Shown here: positions 9,136 through 16,229 of the stretch, piece by piece | Layout of the letters: the number at the start of each line of letters is the position of its first letter | Position numbering within the stretch: the first letter of the stretch is position 1 | From: Bauldia litoralis | GTDB taxonomy: Bacteria > Pseudomonadota > Alphaproteobacteria > Rhizobiales > Kaistiaceae | Length of the DNA stretch: 64,000 nt | Direction of reading: 5' to 3' | Assembly: GCF_900104485.1 (NCBI RefSeq) | Contig: NZ_FMXQ01000007.1 | Coordinates: forward strand, 248,001 to 312,000 | Program-made: the position numbers and the translations under genes | The notes under the pieces: generated by a model | Databases searched by the model: none | Seen by the model: the letters and a program-made list of their open reading frames with translations, nothing else | Told to the model about the DNA's origin: nothing

Positions 9136-9471
9136 TCAGACGCGGGGAGGGGGATGCCGTGGAGATGGGGCCGTGCCACAGAGCGAGGCATTCGCCAAGT
9201 CGCGTGGCGGCAACGACGCATCGCAAGGGTGGTCGATCGCCGTCATGGCGGAAAACAGGATCGCTCCACCGCAATGCAACGGTGAGTCCTCCTGCCCGGA
9301 CGTGTGGGAATGACGTTCGTCGTCGATCGCATGGGATCCATCCCCGGCGTGGGGATGCGGGTCCGTCGCCTCGACGACCGTGACGGCATCGCCGACCAAT
9401 GTGTCGGCATGGGCATAGGACGCCAAGCCTGCCAGCAGCGAAATGATGACGATGAGTCGGGCAACCACCAT
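9136..9471 (-). CDS. small His-rich secreted protein (copper cluster)
   Basis: This 111-residue product has a signal peptide (residues 1-22, ending AHA), a His/Asp-rich middle (HPHAGDGSH, ERHSHTSG), two or three cysteines and a Pro-rich end. The design resembles small metal-binding proteins found with copper resistance genes, and it is broadly like the CopL-like product encoded at 14686-15096. It starts the minus-strand run that continues with the cytochromes and multicopper oxidase. The intergenic region on its 5' side is shared with the DUF305 gene. Function is unproven; metal binding is inferred from composition. Confidence 0.6.
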   Translation of the reverse strand: MVVARLIVIISLLAGLASYAHADTLVGDAVTVVEATDPHPHAGDGSHAIDDERHSHTSGQEDSPLHCGGAILFSAMTAIDHPCDASLPPRDLANASLCGTAPSPRHPPPRV

Positions 9472-9626
9472 TCTGTCAGCCTAGGTCTCAGACGCGTCCT
9501 TATTGTGGCAGATCACTGGCCTGCGGCAATGCCCGAGGACGTCAATGGATGCCGAGCACTGCCGTCGGTCTTTGGTCCGGGCCGCCAGGGACTCTGGAAC
9601 AATTCGGCCGCCGCCGCGTTGTGTAT

Positions 9627-9643
9627 ATACCCTTCGGGGGTAT
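9627..9643. promoter_or_regulatory. CsoR-like copper operator
   Basis: ATACCC-ttcgg-GGGTAT is a perfect 6-5-6 inverted repeat (9627-9643) closely resembling the operator bound by the Cu(I) repressor CsoR at copZA promoters. It lies about 30 bases upstream of the chosen start of the DUF305 gene and overlaps the TATATA-like element that could be its -10. No csoR gene is in this window, so the regulator must be encoded elsewhere. Confidence 0.65.
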
Positions 9644-9674
9644 GCGCGATGACGAAACGGAGGCTTATCCACCA

Positions 9675-10535
9675 ATGTCCTATCTTCGATTCGGGGCGAT
9701 GATCGCCACCTCAACGATCGTCATGTTCATCCTGATGTACTTCAATACCTATGTATTCGAGCATGTATACTTCAGTGAAACCCGCACTTACATGGCGATC
9801 GTCATGGGGGCGATCATGGCCGTCATCATGCTCGGTTTCATGTGGGGGATGTACAAGAACACCGCGGCGAACTGGATCATCATGGCCGCTGCGTTTGTCG
9901 TATTCGGCGCGGCGCTCTGGCTGGTCCGCAGCCAGGTCACGGTGGGTGACCTCAGCTACATGCGGGCGATGATTCCCCACCATTCCATCGCCATCATGAC
10001 CTCCAAGCGCGCCGGACTCTCGGACCCTCGCGTCCGCAAGCTCGCCGACGAAATCGTCGCTGCGCAGAACAAGGAAATCGCCGAGATGCGATACCTTATT
10101 CACGATATCGAGGCGAACGGAGACGCCGGAGACGCGTGGCCTCTGGGCACTCGGCCGGCTGAGCCGGCAACGTTGGACGAAGCGCTGGCATCGGCCGAGG
10201 TTGCGGTGCTCGACCTTGAAGGCCTGACTGACGAAGAGATTTCGGGAACCATCGGTGGTGCGGCGTCCTGTTCATTCGAGCGGGCCGTCCGGAGTCCGCC
10301 CGTCCTCGTTGTCGCGAAGGACGGCGCCACCGGTGTCATGAAACTCAGCGGTCGGCTGGTCAGGCTCGTCGGGAGCGAGGAAGCGGACGCGACAGACGCC
10401 GCCGTTGCATTCGAGACCGACGGGGCGCGACTTGTCGTGATGCCAACTGCGGACAACGATCAGGCCGACCTGCTGTTTGAACTCGATCGCGGGTTGCGGG
10501 TCGGGTATGCGGGCTATTGGCGCTGCGCGGCCTGA
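9675..10535 (+). CDS. DUF305 membrane protein, probably copper-related
   Basis: A 286-residue protein with three predicted membrane helices (about residues 8-25, 39-57 and 67-83), then a DUF305 four-helix segment with the IPHHSIAIM motif (H102, H103). An extra C-terminal domain of about 130 residues ends in YWRCAA. DUF305 proteins are common in copper and silver resistance loci and are probably metal-binding. The ATG at 9675 is favoured by ACGGAGG upstream; the ATG at 9642 lies inside the operator. It is divergent from the cytochrome/oxidase group and convergent with the CusF-like gene. The C-terminal domain was not recognised. Confidence 0.85.
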   Translation: MSYLRFGAMIATSTIVMFILMYFNTYVFEHVYFSETRTYMAIVMGAIMAVIMLGFMWGMYKNTAANWIIMAAAFVVFGAALWLVRSQVTVGDLSYMRAMIPHHSIAIMTSKRAGLSDPRVRKLADEIVAAQNKEIAEMRYLIHDIEANGDAGDAWPLGTRPAEPATLDEALASAEVAVLDLEGLTDEEISGTIGGAASCSFERAVRSPPVLVVAKDGATGVMKLSGRLVRLVGSEEADATDAAVAFETDGARLVVMPTADNDQADLLFELDRGLRVGYAGYWRCAA

Positions 10536-10569
10536 CCGAACGCCCGTCGGGACCGCCCATCATGGACGA

Positions 10570-10596
10570 CGCCGACCGGTCGATCGCCGGTCGGCG
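10570..10596. terminator. hairpin between convergent copper genes
   Basis: A 10-bp stem (arms 10570-10579 and 10587-10596, core GCCGACCGG/CCGGTCGGC) lies between the DUF305 gene and the CusF-like gene, which converge. It lacks a T-run on either strand, so it is a candidate bidirectional terminator only. Confidence 0.45.
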
Positions 10597-10643
10597 CCAG
10601 TCAGTGCCAGGCAGCCGTTGACCGCTGCCGGGCAGGATTTCGA

Positions 10644-10928
10644 TCACTTGATCTCGACGACCGTCAGCTTGCCGTCGACACGATCGGCGACGAACTCGAT
10701 GGTTTCGCCCTCCGCCAACTGCTCGAGCATCGCGTCATCCGCCGTGCGGAAGACCATGGTCATTGCCGGCATATCAAGGTTCGTCAGTTCCTCATGGATG
10801 ATGGTCACTTTCTTTGCCGTGACATCGACCTTCTTGACGACGCCTTTCGTGTACTCAGCCGCGAATGCAGCGGGGCTGACGATCGAGGCAAGGGCAGCGG
10901 CAAGCGTCAGCTTCGTGAACCAGTTCAT
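10644..10928 (-). CDS. CusF-like periplasmic copper chaperone
   Basis: The 94-residue protein has a signal peptide (residues 1-24) and an OB-fold CusF domain. The Cu(I)/Ag(I) ligands are conserved: H45, M56 and M58 in MPAMTM. The position of the capping Trp of E. coli CusF (NWPEMTM) is Met (M53) here. CusF normally delivers metal to the CusCBA efflux complex, but no CusA or CusB is nearby. It is the last gene of the copper operon that begins near 15096. The final ...EFVADRVDGKLTVVEIK segment is typical of the family. Confidence 0.9.
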   Translation of the reverse strand: MNWFTKLTLAAALASIVSPAAFAAEYTKGVVKKVDVTAKKVTIIHEELTNLDMPAMTMVFRTADDAMLEQLAEGETIEFVADRVDGKLTVVEIK

Positions 10929-10971
10929 TGGTCAGTCCTTTTCAGAATGCCTGATGACAGGCGGGGTTGAG

Positions 10972-11463
10972 TCAGTTGCGCGCCATCGTCTCGACGACGT
11001 TCAAGTCGCCCCTCATCCCGGACTCGTAGTGTCCCGGGATCAGGCAGGCGAATTCGAAATCGCCGTCATTGACGAAGCTCCAGAGGATTTCGCCGCTTGC
11101 GCCCGGCGCGAGGCGAATGGCGTTTGGATCGTCGTGTTCCATTTCAGGAAATTTCGCCATCAGGGCCTTGTGCTCCTGATTGCGTTCGCGGTCATCGACA
11201 ACGAATTCATGGTCGAGTTCCCCGGAATTGATGACGATGAACCGGATGGTTTCGCCACGCTCAACGTCGATGACCGAGGGCTTGAAGATCATCTCCCCAT
11301 CGTCGGTTTCGGCCATCTTCACCTTGATGGTGCGGGAGATCTCCGAGGCATTTCCGGGTACGCCAACCATCATCTGGTCGTGACCTCCGGCATGGGTGCC
11401 TTCGGCGAAAGCGGCCGTCGTAGTGAGAAGTGCCAACGCAGACAGGATCAGTGTTTTGGTCAT
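10972..11463 (-). CDS. periplasmic cupredoxin (CopI-like)
   Basis: A 163-residue exported blue-copper-type protein with a signal peptide of 20 residues, a short His/Met start (GTHAGGHDQMM) and a cupredoxin domain. The type 1 copper ligands are evident: H85 (LDHEF), C140, H145 and M150 in FACLIPGHYESGM. It resembles CopI-type cupredoxins found next to copper-resistance multicopper oxidases, which help tolerate Cu(I) in the periplasm. It lies between copA and the CusF-like gene with short spacers (about 40-50 bases). The role in detoxification versus electron transfer cannot be decided from sequence. Confidence 0.88.
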   Translation of the reverse strand: MTKTLILSALALLTTTAAFAEGTHAGGHDQMMVGVPGNASEISRTIKVKMAETDDGEMIFKPSVIDVERGETIRFIVINSGELDHEFVVDDRERNQEHKALMAKFPEMEHDDPNAIRLAPGASGEILWSFVNDGDFEFACLIPGHYESGMRGDLNVVETMARN

Positions 11464-11515
11464 TCGTCTTTCCTTGATGAGTCCAGATCCGGATTTTTAG
11501 GTTCGTTCGTCGGTT

Positions 11516-12877
11516 TCAGCTCTTCGTGCGCGTCCTCCCCGGCGTGATGGTCGTTCTGGCGTTTTCGGCCCTGGCGAGATCAGGGAGTTCTCCCGTCCAT
11601 TCGTAGGCCTGCGTCCCGGGAGGGTTCTCGAACCACCCGGGGTCGGAATAGTCGTCCGAGGCCAACCCCTCGCGGACCTTCACGACCGAAAACATGCCGC
11701 CCATTTCGATGGCGCCGTAGGGACCCCAGCCCGACATCATCGGTACCGTGTTGTCCGGCAACGGCATCTCCATCTCGCCCATGTCGGCCATGCCCGCCGT
11801 GCCCATCGGCATATATTCGGGCTGAAGCCCGCGGATCTTTCGCGTCAGGTCCGATTTGTTGACGCCGATGAAGGTGGGGATGTCATGGCCCATCGCGTTC
11901 ATCGTGTGGTGCGACTTGTGACAATGGATGGCCCAATCGCCTTCGTACTTCGCGTCGAACTCGTAAGCCCGCATCGCCCCCACCGGAATGTCGATGGAGA
12001 CCTCCGGCCACCGGGCTTCCGGCCGCACCCAGCCGCCGTCCGTGCAGGTCACCTCGAAATCGTAGCCGTGCATGTGGATGGGGTGGTTGGTCATGGTCAG
12101 GTTGCCGACCCGGACCCGGACGCGATCGTGCTTGTTCACCACCAATGGATCGATGTCGGGAAACAGGCGGCTGTTCCAGCACCAGAGATTGAAATCGACC
12201 ATCGTCATGACCTTCGGCACATATGAGCCGGGGTCGATGTCGAAGGCGTTGAGCATGATCAGGAAGTCGCGATCGACCGGCATGAAGGCCGGGTCCCTGG
12301 GGTGGACGATGAACATGCCCATCATCCCCATCGCCATCTGGACCATCTCGTCGGCGTGCGGGTGGTACATGAACGTCCCGCTCTTCACGAGATCGAACTC
12401 GTAGACGAAGGTCTTGCCGGGCGGGATGCCTGGATGGGAGAGGCCGACCACACCGTCCATGCCCGAAGGCAGGATCATCCCGTGCCAATGCACCGAGGTG
12501 TGTTCCGGAAGCTTGTTGGTGACGAAGATCCGGACGCGGTCGCCCTCGACGGCCTCGATCGTCGGCCCGGTCGACTGGCCATTGTAGCCCCAGAGATAGG
12601 CGGTCATGCCCTCTGCCATCTCCCGCTCCACCGGCTCGGCGACGAGATGGAGTTCCTTCACACCATTGTTCATCCTGTGCGGAAGGGTCCAGCCGTTGAG
12701 CGTCACCACCGGCTGGTAGTCGGGGCCGGTGGAGGGATGGAGCGGCGGCTGGGTGGCCGCCGTTTCCATCAACGCGGCCTCCGGCAGTCCCATGTTGGTG
12801 GTCTTCGTCCAGGCATTTGTCGAGACGAGAGCGGCGCTTGCCGCGCCGACCCCCAGGATCTGGCGTCTGTTAAGCAT
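11516..12877 (-). CDS. copA: CopA-type multicopper oxidase, copper resistance
   Basis: A 453-residue multicopper oxidase with a Tat-type start (NRRQIL). Ligand motifs: HWHG (H130, H132), MYHPHAD (H172, H174), HPIHMHGYDF (H265, H268, H270) and HCHKSHH (318-324). Met-rich stretches MVQMAMGMMGMF and a long tail with MPMGTAGMADMGEMEM suggest Cu(I) binding. It probably oxidises toxic Cu(I) in the periplasm. The ATG at 12877 has AAAGGA eight bases upstream; the frame start at 12937 lies within the preceding TolC gene and would disrupt the signal. The last T1 region differs from the CueO-type HCHxxxHxxxGM pattern (HCHKSHHTMNAMGH). Confidence 0.9.
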   Translation of the reverse strand: MLNRRQILGVGAASAALVSTNAWTKTTNMGLPEAALMETAATQPPLHPSTGPDYQPVVTLNGWTLPHRMNNGVKELHLVAEPVEREMAEGMTAYLWGYNGQSTGPTIEAVEGDRVRIFVTNKLPEHTSVHWHGMILPSGMDGVVGLSHPGIPPGKTFVYEFDLVKSGTFMYHPHADEMVQMAMGMMGMFIVHPRDPAFMPVDRDFLIMLNAFDIDPGSYVPKVMTMVDFNLWCWNSRLFPDIDPLVVNKHDRVRVRVGNLTMTNHPIHMHGYDFEVTCTDGGWVRPEARWPEVSIDIPVGAMRAYEFDAKYEGDWAIHCHKSHHTMNAMGHDIPTFIGVNKSDLTRKIRGLQPEYMPMGTAGMADMGEMEMPLPDNTVPMMSGWGPYGAIEMGGMFSVVKVREGLASDDYSDPGWFENPPGTQAYEWTGELPDLARAENARTTITPGRTRTKS

Positions 12878-12890
12878 CGTGTTCATCCTT

Positions 12891-14363
12891 TCAGTGAGCT
12901 CCACCGCCGCCGTCGGGAACGGCCGTCGCCTGCCCACCCGCGCCGGCAGCGCCCGAGCCGCCGCCGTAGATCGCAGACGAGAGTTCCTGATCGGCCAGCC
13001 AGAATTCGCGTTTGGCGTTGGTGGAAAGGAGGATTGCGTTGATCCTCGCGCGCGTGTCGGCGAGCAACTCGAATGTGTTGGTGATCATGCCGTTGTAGGT
13101 GAGGAGGGATTCCTCCTCGATCGCGACGCGCAAGGGGAGGACGTTGTTCCGATAGTGGCGCGCAATGTCGTAGGTCGAGCGATAGGCCAGATAGGCGGAT
13201 CGCGCCTCGGACCGGACATTGACCGCTTTCTCGGCAAGCAGGTTCGCCGCGCGCATATGGGCCAGTTCGGCCTTGCGAAGCCGCGCCTTGCCGCTGTCGA
13301 AGATCGGGATGACGAATTCGAACTCTACCTGCGGCGTGACCACCGTCCTGGTATCGCCGTCCTCGACTTCGCGTTCCGCTTCGATCCCTGCGATCACCTC
13401 CAGATCGGTGACGTATCGCGTGGCTTCGGTGAGACCGTAAGAGCGGGCGACCGCCTCCAGTTCCAACCGGGCGATCTGGAGATCGATCCGTCGGCGCAGC
13501 GCCTCGGCTTCGATCGCATTCTTCTCCTTGACGGACTTGGGGAGCGGTGGGAGTTCGTCCGGCACGAAGAAGTCCACGTCCTCGCCCCACAGCCCCATCA
13601 GGCGGGCAAGTTGCTCCTTTGCCAATCTTGCGGCGAGCCGCGCCTCTGCCTTCTGTCCAGTGAGTTCGGCATAGAAGACGTGCTCGCGCGCCTGTCCCGC
13701 CTTGGGCAGTGCGCCGCTTTCGCCCAATCGCTGGGCGAGCTCCGACGCCGCATCGGCGGCCGCTTGTGCCTGGTTCAGATAGGCAACCGTTTCGAAGGCG
13801 GCCACGGTATCGATCCAGGCCCGCCGCGTCGCCGCTGCAAGGCTGAGGGTTTCGAGGACGGCCGTCAGTTGCGCCTGCCTGAAGCGCGTATCGGCGATCT
13901 CGACGCGACTCCTAAGTGTGAGCATGGCCAGGATGTTGTTGGCGATCACGGCTTCGATGGCCCGAAATGCGCCGAGCGCAGGCGCCGCGATCCCAAGAGC
14001 GCCAACCGAGACGGTCGGGTTCTGCGGCAGGGCCTGCTGCCATACCTCGGCGGCTGAAATGCCGACCTCCGCATAGGCTGCCTGAAGGCCCTTGTTGTTG
14101 ATCAGGGCGACTTGCACGGCCGTGTCGGCGCTGATGGTCTGCCCGTAGACGCGTTCGTGAACCTGCTGCGCGATCGCGGTAGCCTGTTCCCGGGACTGGA
14201 CCCAAACGGTCTGTTTGCCGGAAGCCTCCGATGATTTCATTGCGACGGTGGCAAAGCCCGCGTCATCGGCGGAATACTGGACAACTTCGGCCGCTGTCAC
14301 GCATCCCCCGAGGATGAGTGGCACGGCGATGACGGCGAGCCGCGAAGCCGACACGCCCTTCAC
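12891..14363 (-). CDS. TolC-family outer membrane lipoprotein
   Basis: The 490-residue protein begins with a lipoprotein signal (LILGGC, acylated C21) and has the long alpha-helical repeats of TolC/CusC outer membrane factors, including PIFDSGKARL. It ends in a Gly/Ala-rich tail (GGGSGAAGAGG). It would form an outer membrane and periplasmic tunnel for copper export. No membrane fusion protein or RND pump is encoded in the window, so it must either work with components elsewhere or act as a CopB-like outer membrane partner of CopA. The GTG start overlaps the stop of the upstream small lipoprotein gene. Confidence 0.88.
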   Translation of the reverse strand: MKGVSASRLAVIAVPLILGGCVTAAEVVQYSADDAGFATVAMKSSEASGKQTVWVQSREQATAIAQQVHERVYGQTISADTAVQVALINNKGLQAAYAEVGISAAEVWQQALPQNPTVSVGALGIAAPALGAFRAIEAVIANNILAMLTLRSRVEIADTRFRQAQLTAVLETLSLAAATRRAWIDTVAAFETVAYLNQAQAAADAASELAQRLGESGALPKAGQAREHVFYAELTGQKAEARLAARLAKEQLARLMGLWGEDVDFFVPDELPPLPKSVKEKNAIEAEALRRRIDLQIARLELEAVARSYGLTEATRYVTDLEVIAGIEAEREVEDGDTRTVVTPQVEFEFVIPIFDSGKARLRKAELAHMRAANLLAEKAVNVRSEARSAYLAYRSTYDIARHYRNNVLPLRVAIEEESLLTYNGMITNTFELLADTRARINAILLSTNAKREFWLADQELSSAIYGGGSGAAGAGGQATAVPDGGGGAH

Positions 14364-14590
14364 GATCCACCTCCGCCGTCGGGGCCCTGGTCGTCATTCA
14401 ACTGACGCCAGTTCCGCGGGGGCAGGGGTTGCCGGTTGTTGTACTCGCCTACAGTGCCGCCTTCGGCGGTGCTGCGGATACCGACGTCAATATCGGAGGG
14501 CGATCGAAATGGCAGCGGATCTGACAGAGGCGCGGACACGCACCCGCCAAGCAGTGCCGGAATGAGCCCGGCAAGCAGGAATGGTTTCAT
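14360..14590 (-). CDS. small lipoprotein in copper operon
   Basis: A 76-residue product with a clear lipobox (ALLGGC, Cys at residue 17 from the ATG at 14590; a TTG at 14593 is an alternative start). The mature part is hydrophilic, rich in Asn/Gln/Gly, and shows no family match I recognise. Its stop overlaps the GTG of the TolC-type gene, so the two are co-translated and probably work together at the outer membrane. Confidence 0.7.
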   Translation of the reverse strand: MKPFLLAGLIPALLGGCVSAPLSDPLPFRSPSDIDVGIRSTAEGGTVGEYNNRQPLPPRNWRQLNDDQGPDGGGGS

Positions 14591-14685
14591 CAATGAACAG
14601 CCTGAACACGAGTAGTGTCGTGTCCTTGAGGACGCACGATCCCAAGGACGCCAGCGCTCTCACAGGAGAGCAGGACCGCGTTCGA

Positions 14686-15096
14686 CTATTGGGGAGGCCG
14701 GATGGGGAGCAGGCACGCGCCGAGAAGGGCCGCCGGGTCGGCGGGCGTGGCATACTGCTCAGGGAGCAGGCTCGAACACTCCGCAGCGGCGACAAGGACC
14801 GCCATGCTCGGGGCGCAGGAATCGGCGCAACAACCGTCGTTGTCGAGGCTGAACGGGCCGTCCATTCCGGAATGGCTGTCCGCCGCCGTCTGGCAATCAC
14901 CTCGCACACCCGCGATATGACCGGTGTGGCCGCTCGCCGCCGAACCGGCGTCGGTAACCTCGACCATACCAAACGCCTGAGCGGCGCCGTGCGTCGTCGA
15001 TGCGAAAAAAGCCGGATAGGCCGCCAGGACAAGCGCAATCGCCAGACCGACGACGACGCGTATCCTTCTCCAGCGAATCTTTTCGGCGCTCACCAT
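14686..15096 (-). CDS. CopL-like Cys-rich secreted protein
   Basis: The 136-residue protein starts with a basic segment and a hydrophobic signal or anchor (about residues 14-33). It continues with His/Cys-rich stretches (HTGHIAG, GCCADSCAP) and ends LLPIRPPQ. This layout, including the terminal I-R-P-P, resembles CopL, the small regulator-like protein that precedes copAB in Xanthomonas. Position agrees: it is the first gene of the copper operon. The ATG at 15096 is chosen because the signal follows; an ATG at 15132 in the same frame is possible. Family assignment is by pattern only. Confidence 0.55.
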   Translation of the reverse strand: MVSAEKIRWRRIRVVVGLAIALVLAAYPAFFASTTHGAAQAFGMVEVTDAGSAASGHTGHIAGVRGDCQTAADSHSGMDGPFSLDNDGCCADSCAPSMAVLVAAAECSSLLPEQYATPADPAALLGACLLPIRPPQ

Positions 15097-15303
15097 GGCG
15101 AGATATTTCGCTGCAGTTTTCGCAATCGTCAATTCAGATAATGTTGACAGCAGTCACATGATCGTCATCGAAACGATCAGGCTGCTATCGGGTGCGATGC
15201 CGCCGGGACACCTTGTCGATGCGGCCAGTGCGGGCCGACCTGTGAACCCTTGAGGTTCGGCGGCCAAAGCCCCGGTCGTTCCATATCCGGACCCTAATTT
15301 TGG

Positions 15304-15351
15304 TTGGACAGCGCAAGAGGGGAATGATAGTAAAAATCAACGAATTTTGAT
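15304..15351 (+). promoter_or_regulatory. candidate promoter and operator of the Mo-hydroxylase operon
   Basis: TTGGAC (15304-15309) and GATAGT or TAGTAA (15326-15333), spaced 16-18 bases, form a plausible sigma-70 promoter. An inverted repeat ATCAA-N6-TTGAT (15336-15351) would cover the start of transcription, 12 bases before the first gene. Inverted repeats with related TCAA/TTGA or TTTCA/TGAAA arms occur ahead of the two transporter operons of this block. Confidence 0.4.
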
Positions 15352-15362
15352 GTGGTTAAAAT

Positions 15363-16229
15363 ATGAAACCCGCCGCCTTTTCCTATGAGTCACCTTCGAC
15401 ACTGGCGGAAGCCATGAAGCTGATCAAGGCGAACGCGGCGGATGGCCGGGTGATCGCCGGCGGCCAGAGCCTCGTGGCGGCGATGAATTTTCGTCTCGCG
15501 CGCCCTGACGTCCTGATCGACCTGAACGGTGTGAAGGAACTCGACTTCATCGAGGAAACGCCCGGCGAACTGGTGATCGGCGCGATGACGCGCCATGCCG
15601 CGTTTCACAAGCCGGTTTGCGACGGTCCGCTTGGCCGGTTGCTGTCGAAGGTCGTGCCGAATATTGCCCACTATCCGATCCGCAACCGGGGGACCTTTGG
15701 CGGATCCCTGTGCCATGCCGATCCAGCCTCGGAATGGTGCGTGGTCGCCGCGACGCTCGACGCGACGATGAAGATCGGCAGCGCCGAGGGTGATCGCGAG
15801 GTGCCGGCCGCCGACTTCTTCCGCGGCAGCTTCACCACCGCCGTCGAACCCGGCGAGATCCTGGTCGCGATACGGTTGCCGAAGCTGGACGCGGGATGGG
15901 GCACGGGCTTTTACGAATATTCACGGCGCAAGGGCGACTTCGCGCTGGCCATGGCGCTTACGGCGCTGCGCGTCGAGGGCGGCGCGATCAGCGCAGCCCG
16001 GGTCGGGCTTGGCGGCGTGGCCGATCACGGCAAGCGGATGGCCGACCTCGAGGCCGCGCTGGTCGGCAAGCCGGCGACGGCGGAGACCTTCGCCGAGGTG
16101 GGCAAGCTGGCCAGCACGCTGGTCAGTCCCTATGGCGATATCCACGGGTCGGCGGAATACCGCCGCGACCTGACCGCGACGGTCGTGGCGCGCGCCCTCG
16201 CCGAAGCGGCGGACGAGGCGACGGCATGA
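15363..16229 (+). CDS. molybdenum hydroxylase FAD-binding (medium) subunit
   Basis: A 288-residue CoxM/CutM-type subunit of the xanthine oxidase family. FAD-binding signatures are AGGQSLVAAMNFRLARP (about residues 32-48) and IRNRGTFGGSLCHADPASE (about 103-121), followed by the CO-dehydrogenase flavoprotein C-terminal domain. It passes electrons from the iron-sulphur subunit to an acceptor in the cytoplasm. It begins the operon and overlaps the large subunit gene as ATGA. Only one FAD subunit serves the two large subunits downstream, unless another lies outside the window. Confidence 0.95.
   Translation: MKPAAFSYESPSTLAEAMKLIKANAADGRVIAGGQSLVAAMNFRLARPDVLIDLNGVKELDFIEETPGELVIGAMTRHAAFHKPVCDGPLGRLLSKVVPNIAHYPIRNRGTFGGSLCHADPASEWCVVAATLDATMKIGSAEGDREVPAADFFRGSFTTAVEPGEILVAIRLPKLDAGWGTGFYEYSRRKGDFALAMALTALRVEGGAISAARVGLGGVADHGKRMADLEAALVGKPATAETFAEVGKLASTLVSPYGDIHGSAEYRRDLTATVVARALAEAADEATA

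Noticed and set aside
15148-15297. Cys-rich frame (CDAAGTPCRCGQCGPTC) that looks like a metallothionein beside the copper operon
   Set aside because: No ATG, GTG or TTG precedes the Cys-rich part after the in-frame stop at 15145, and there is no ribosome binding site. It could be a remnant, but the evidence is too thin to call.
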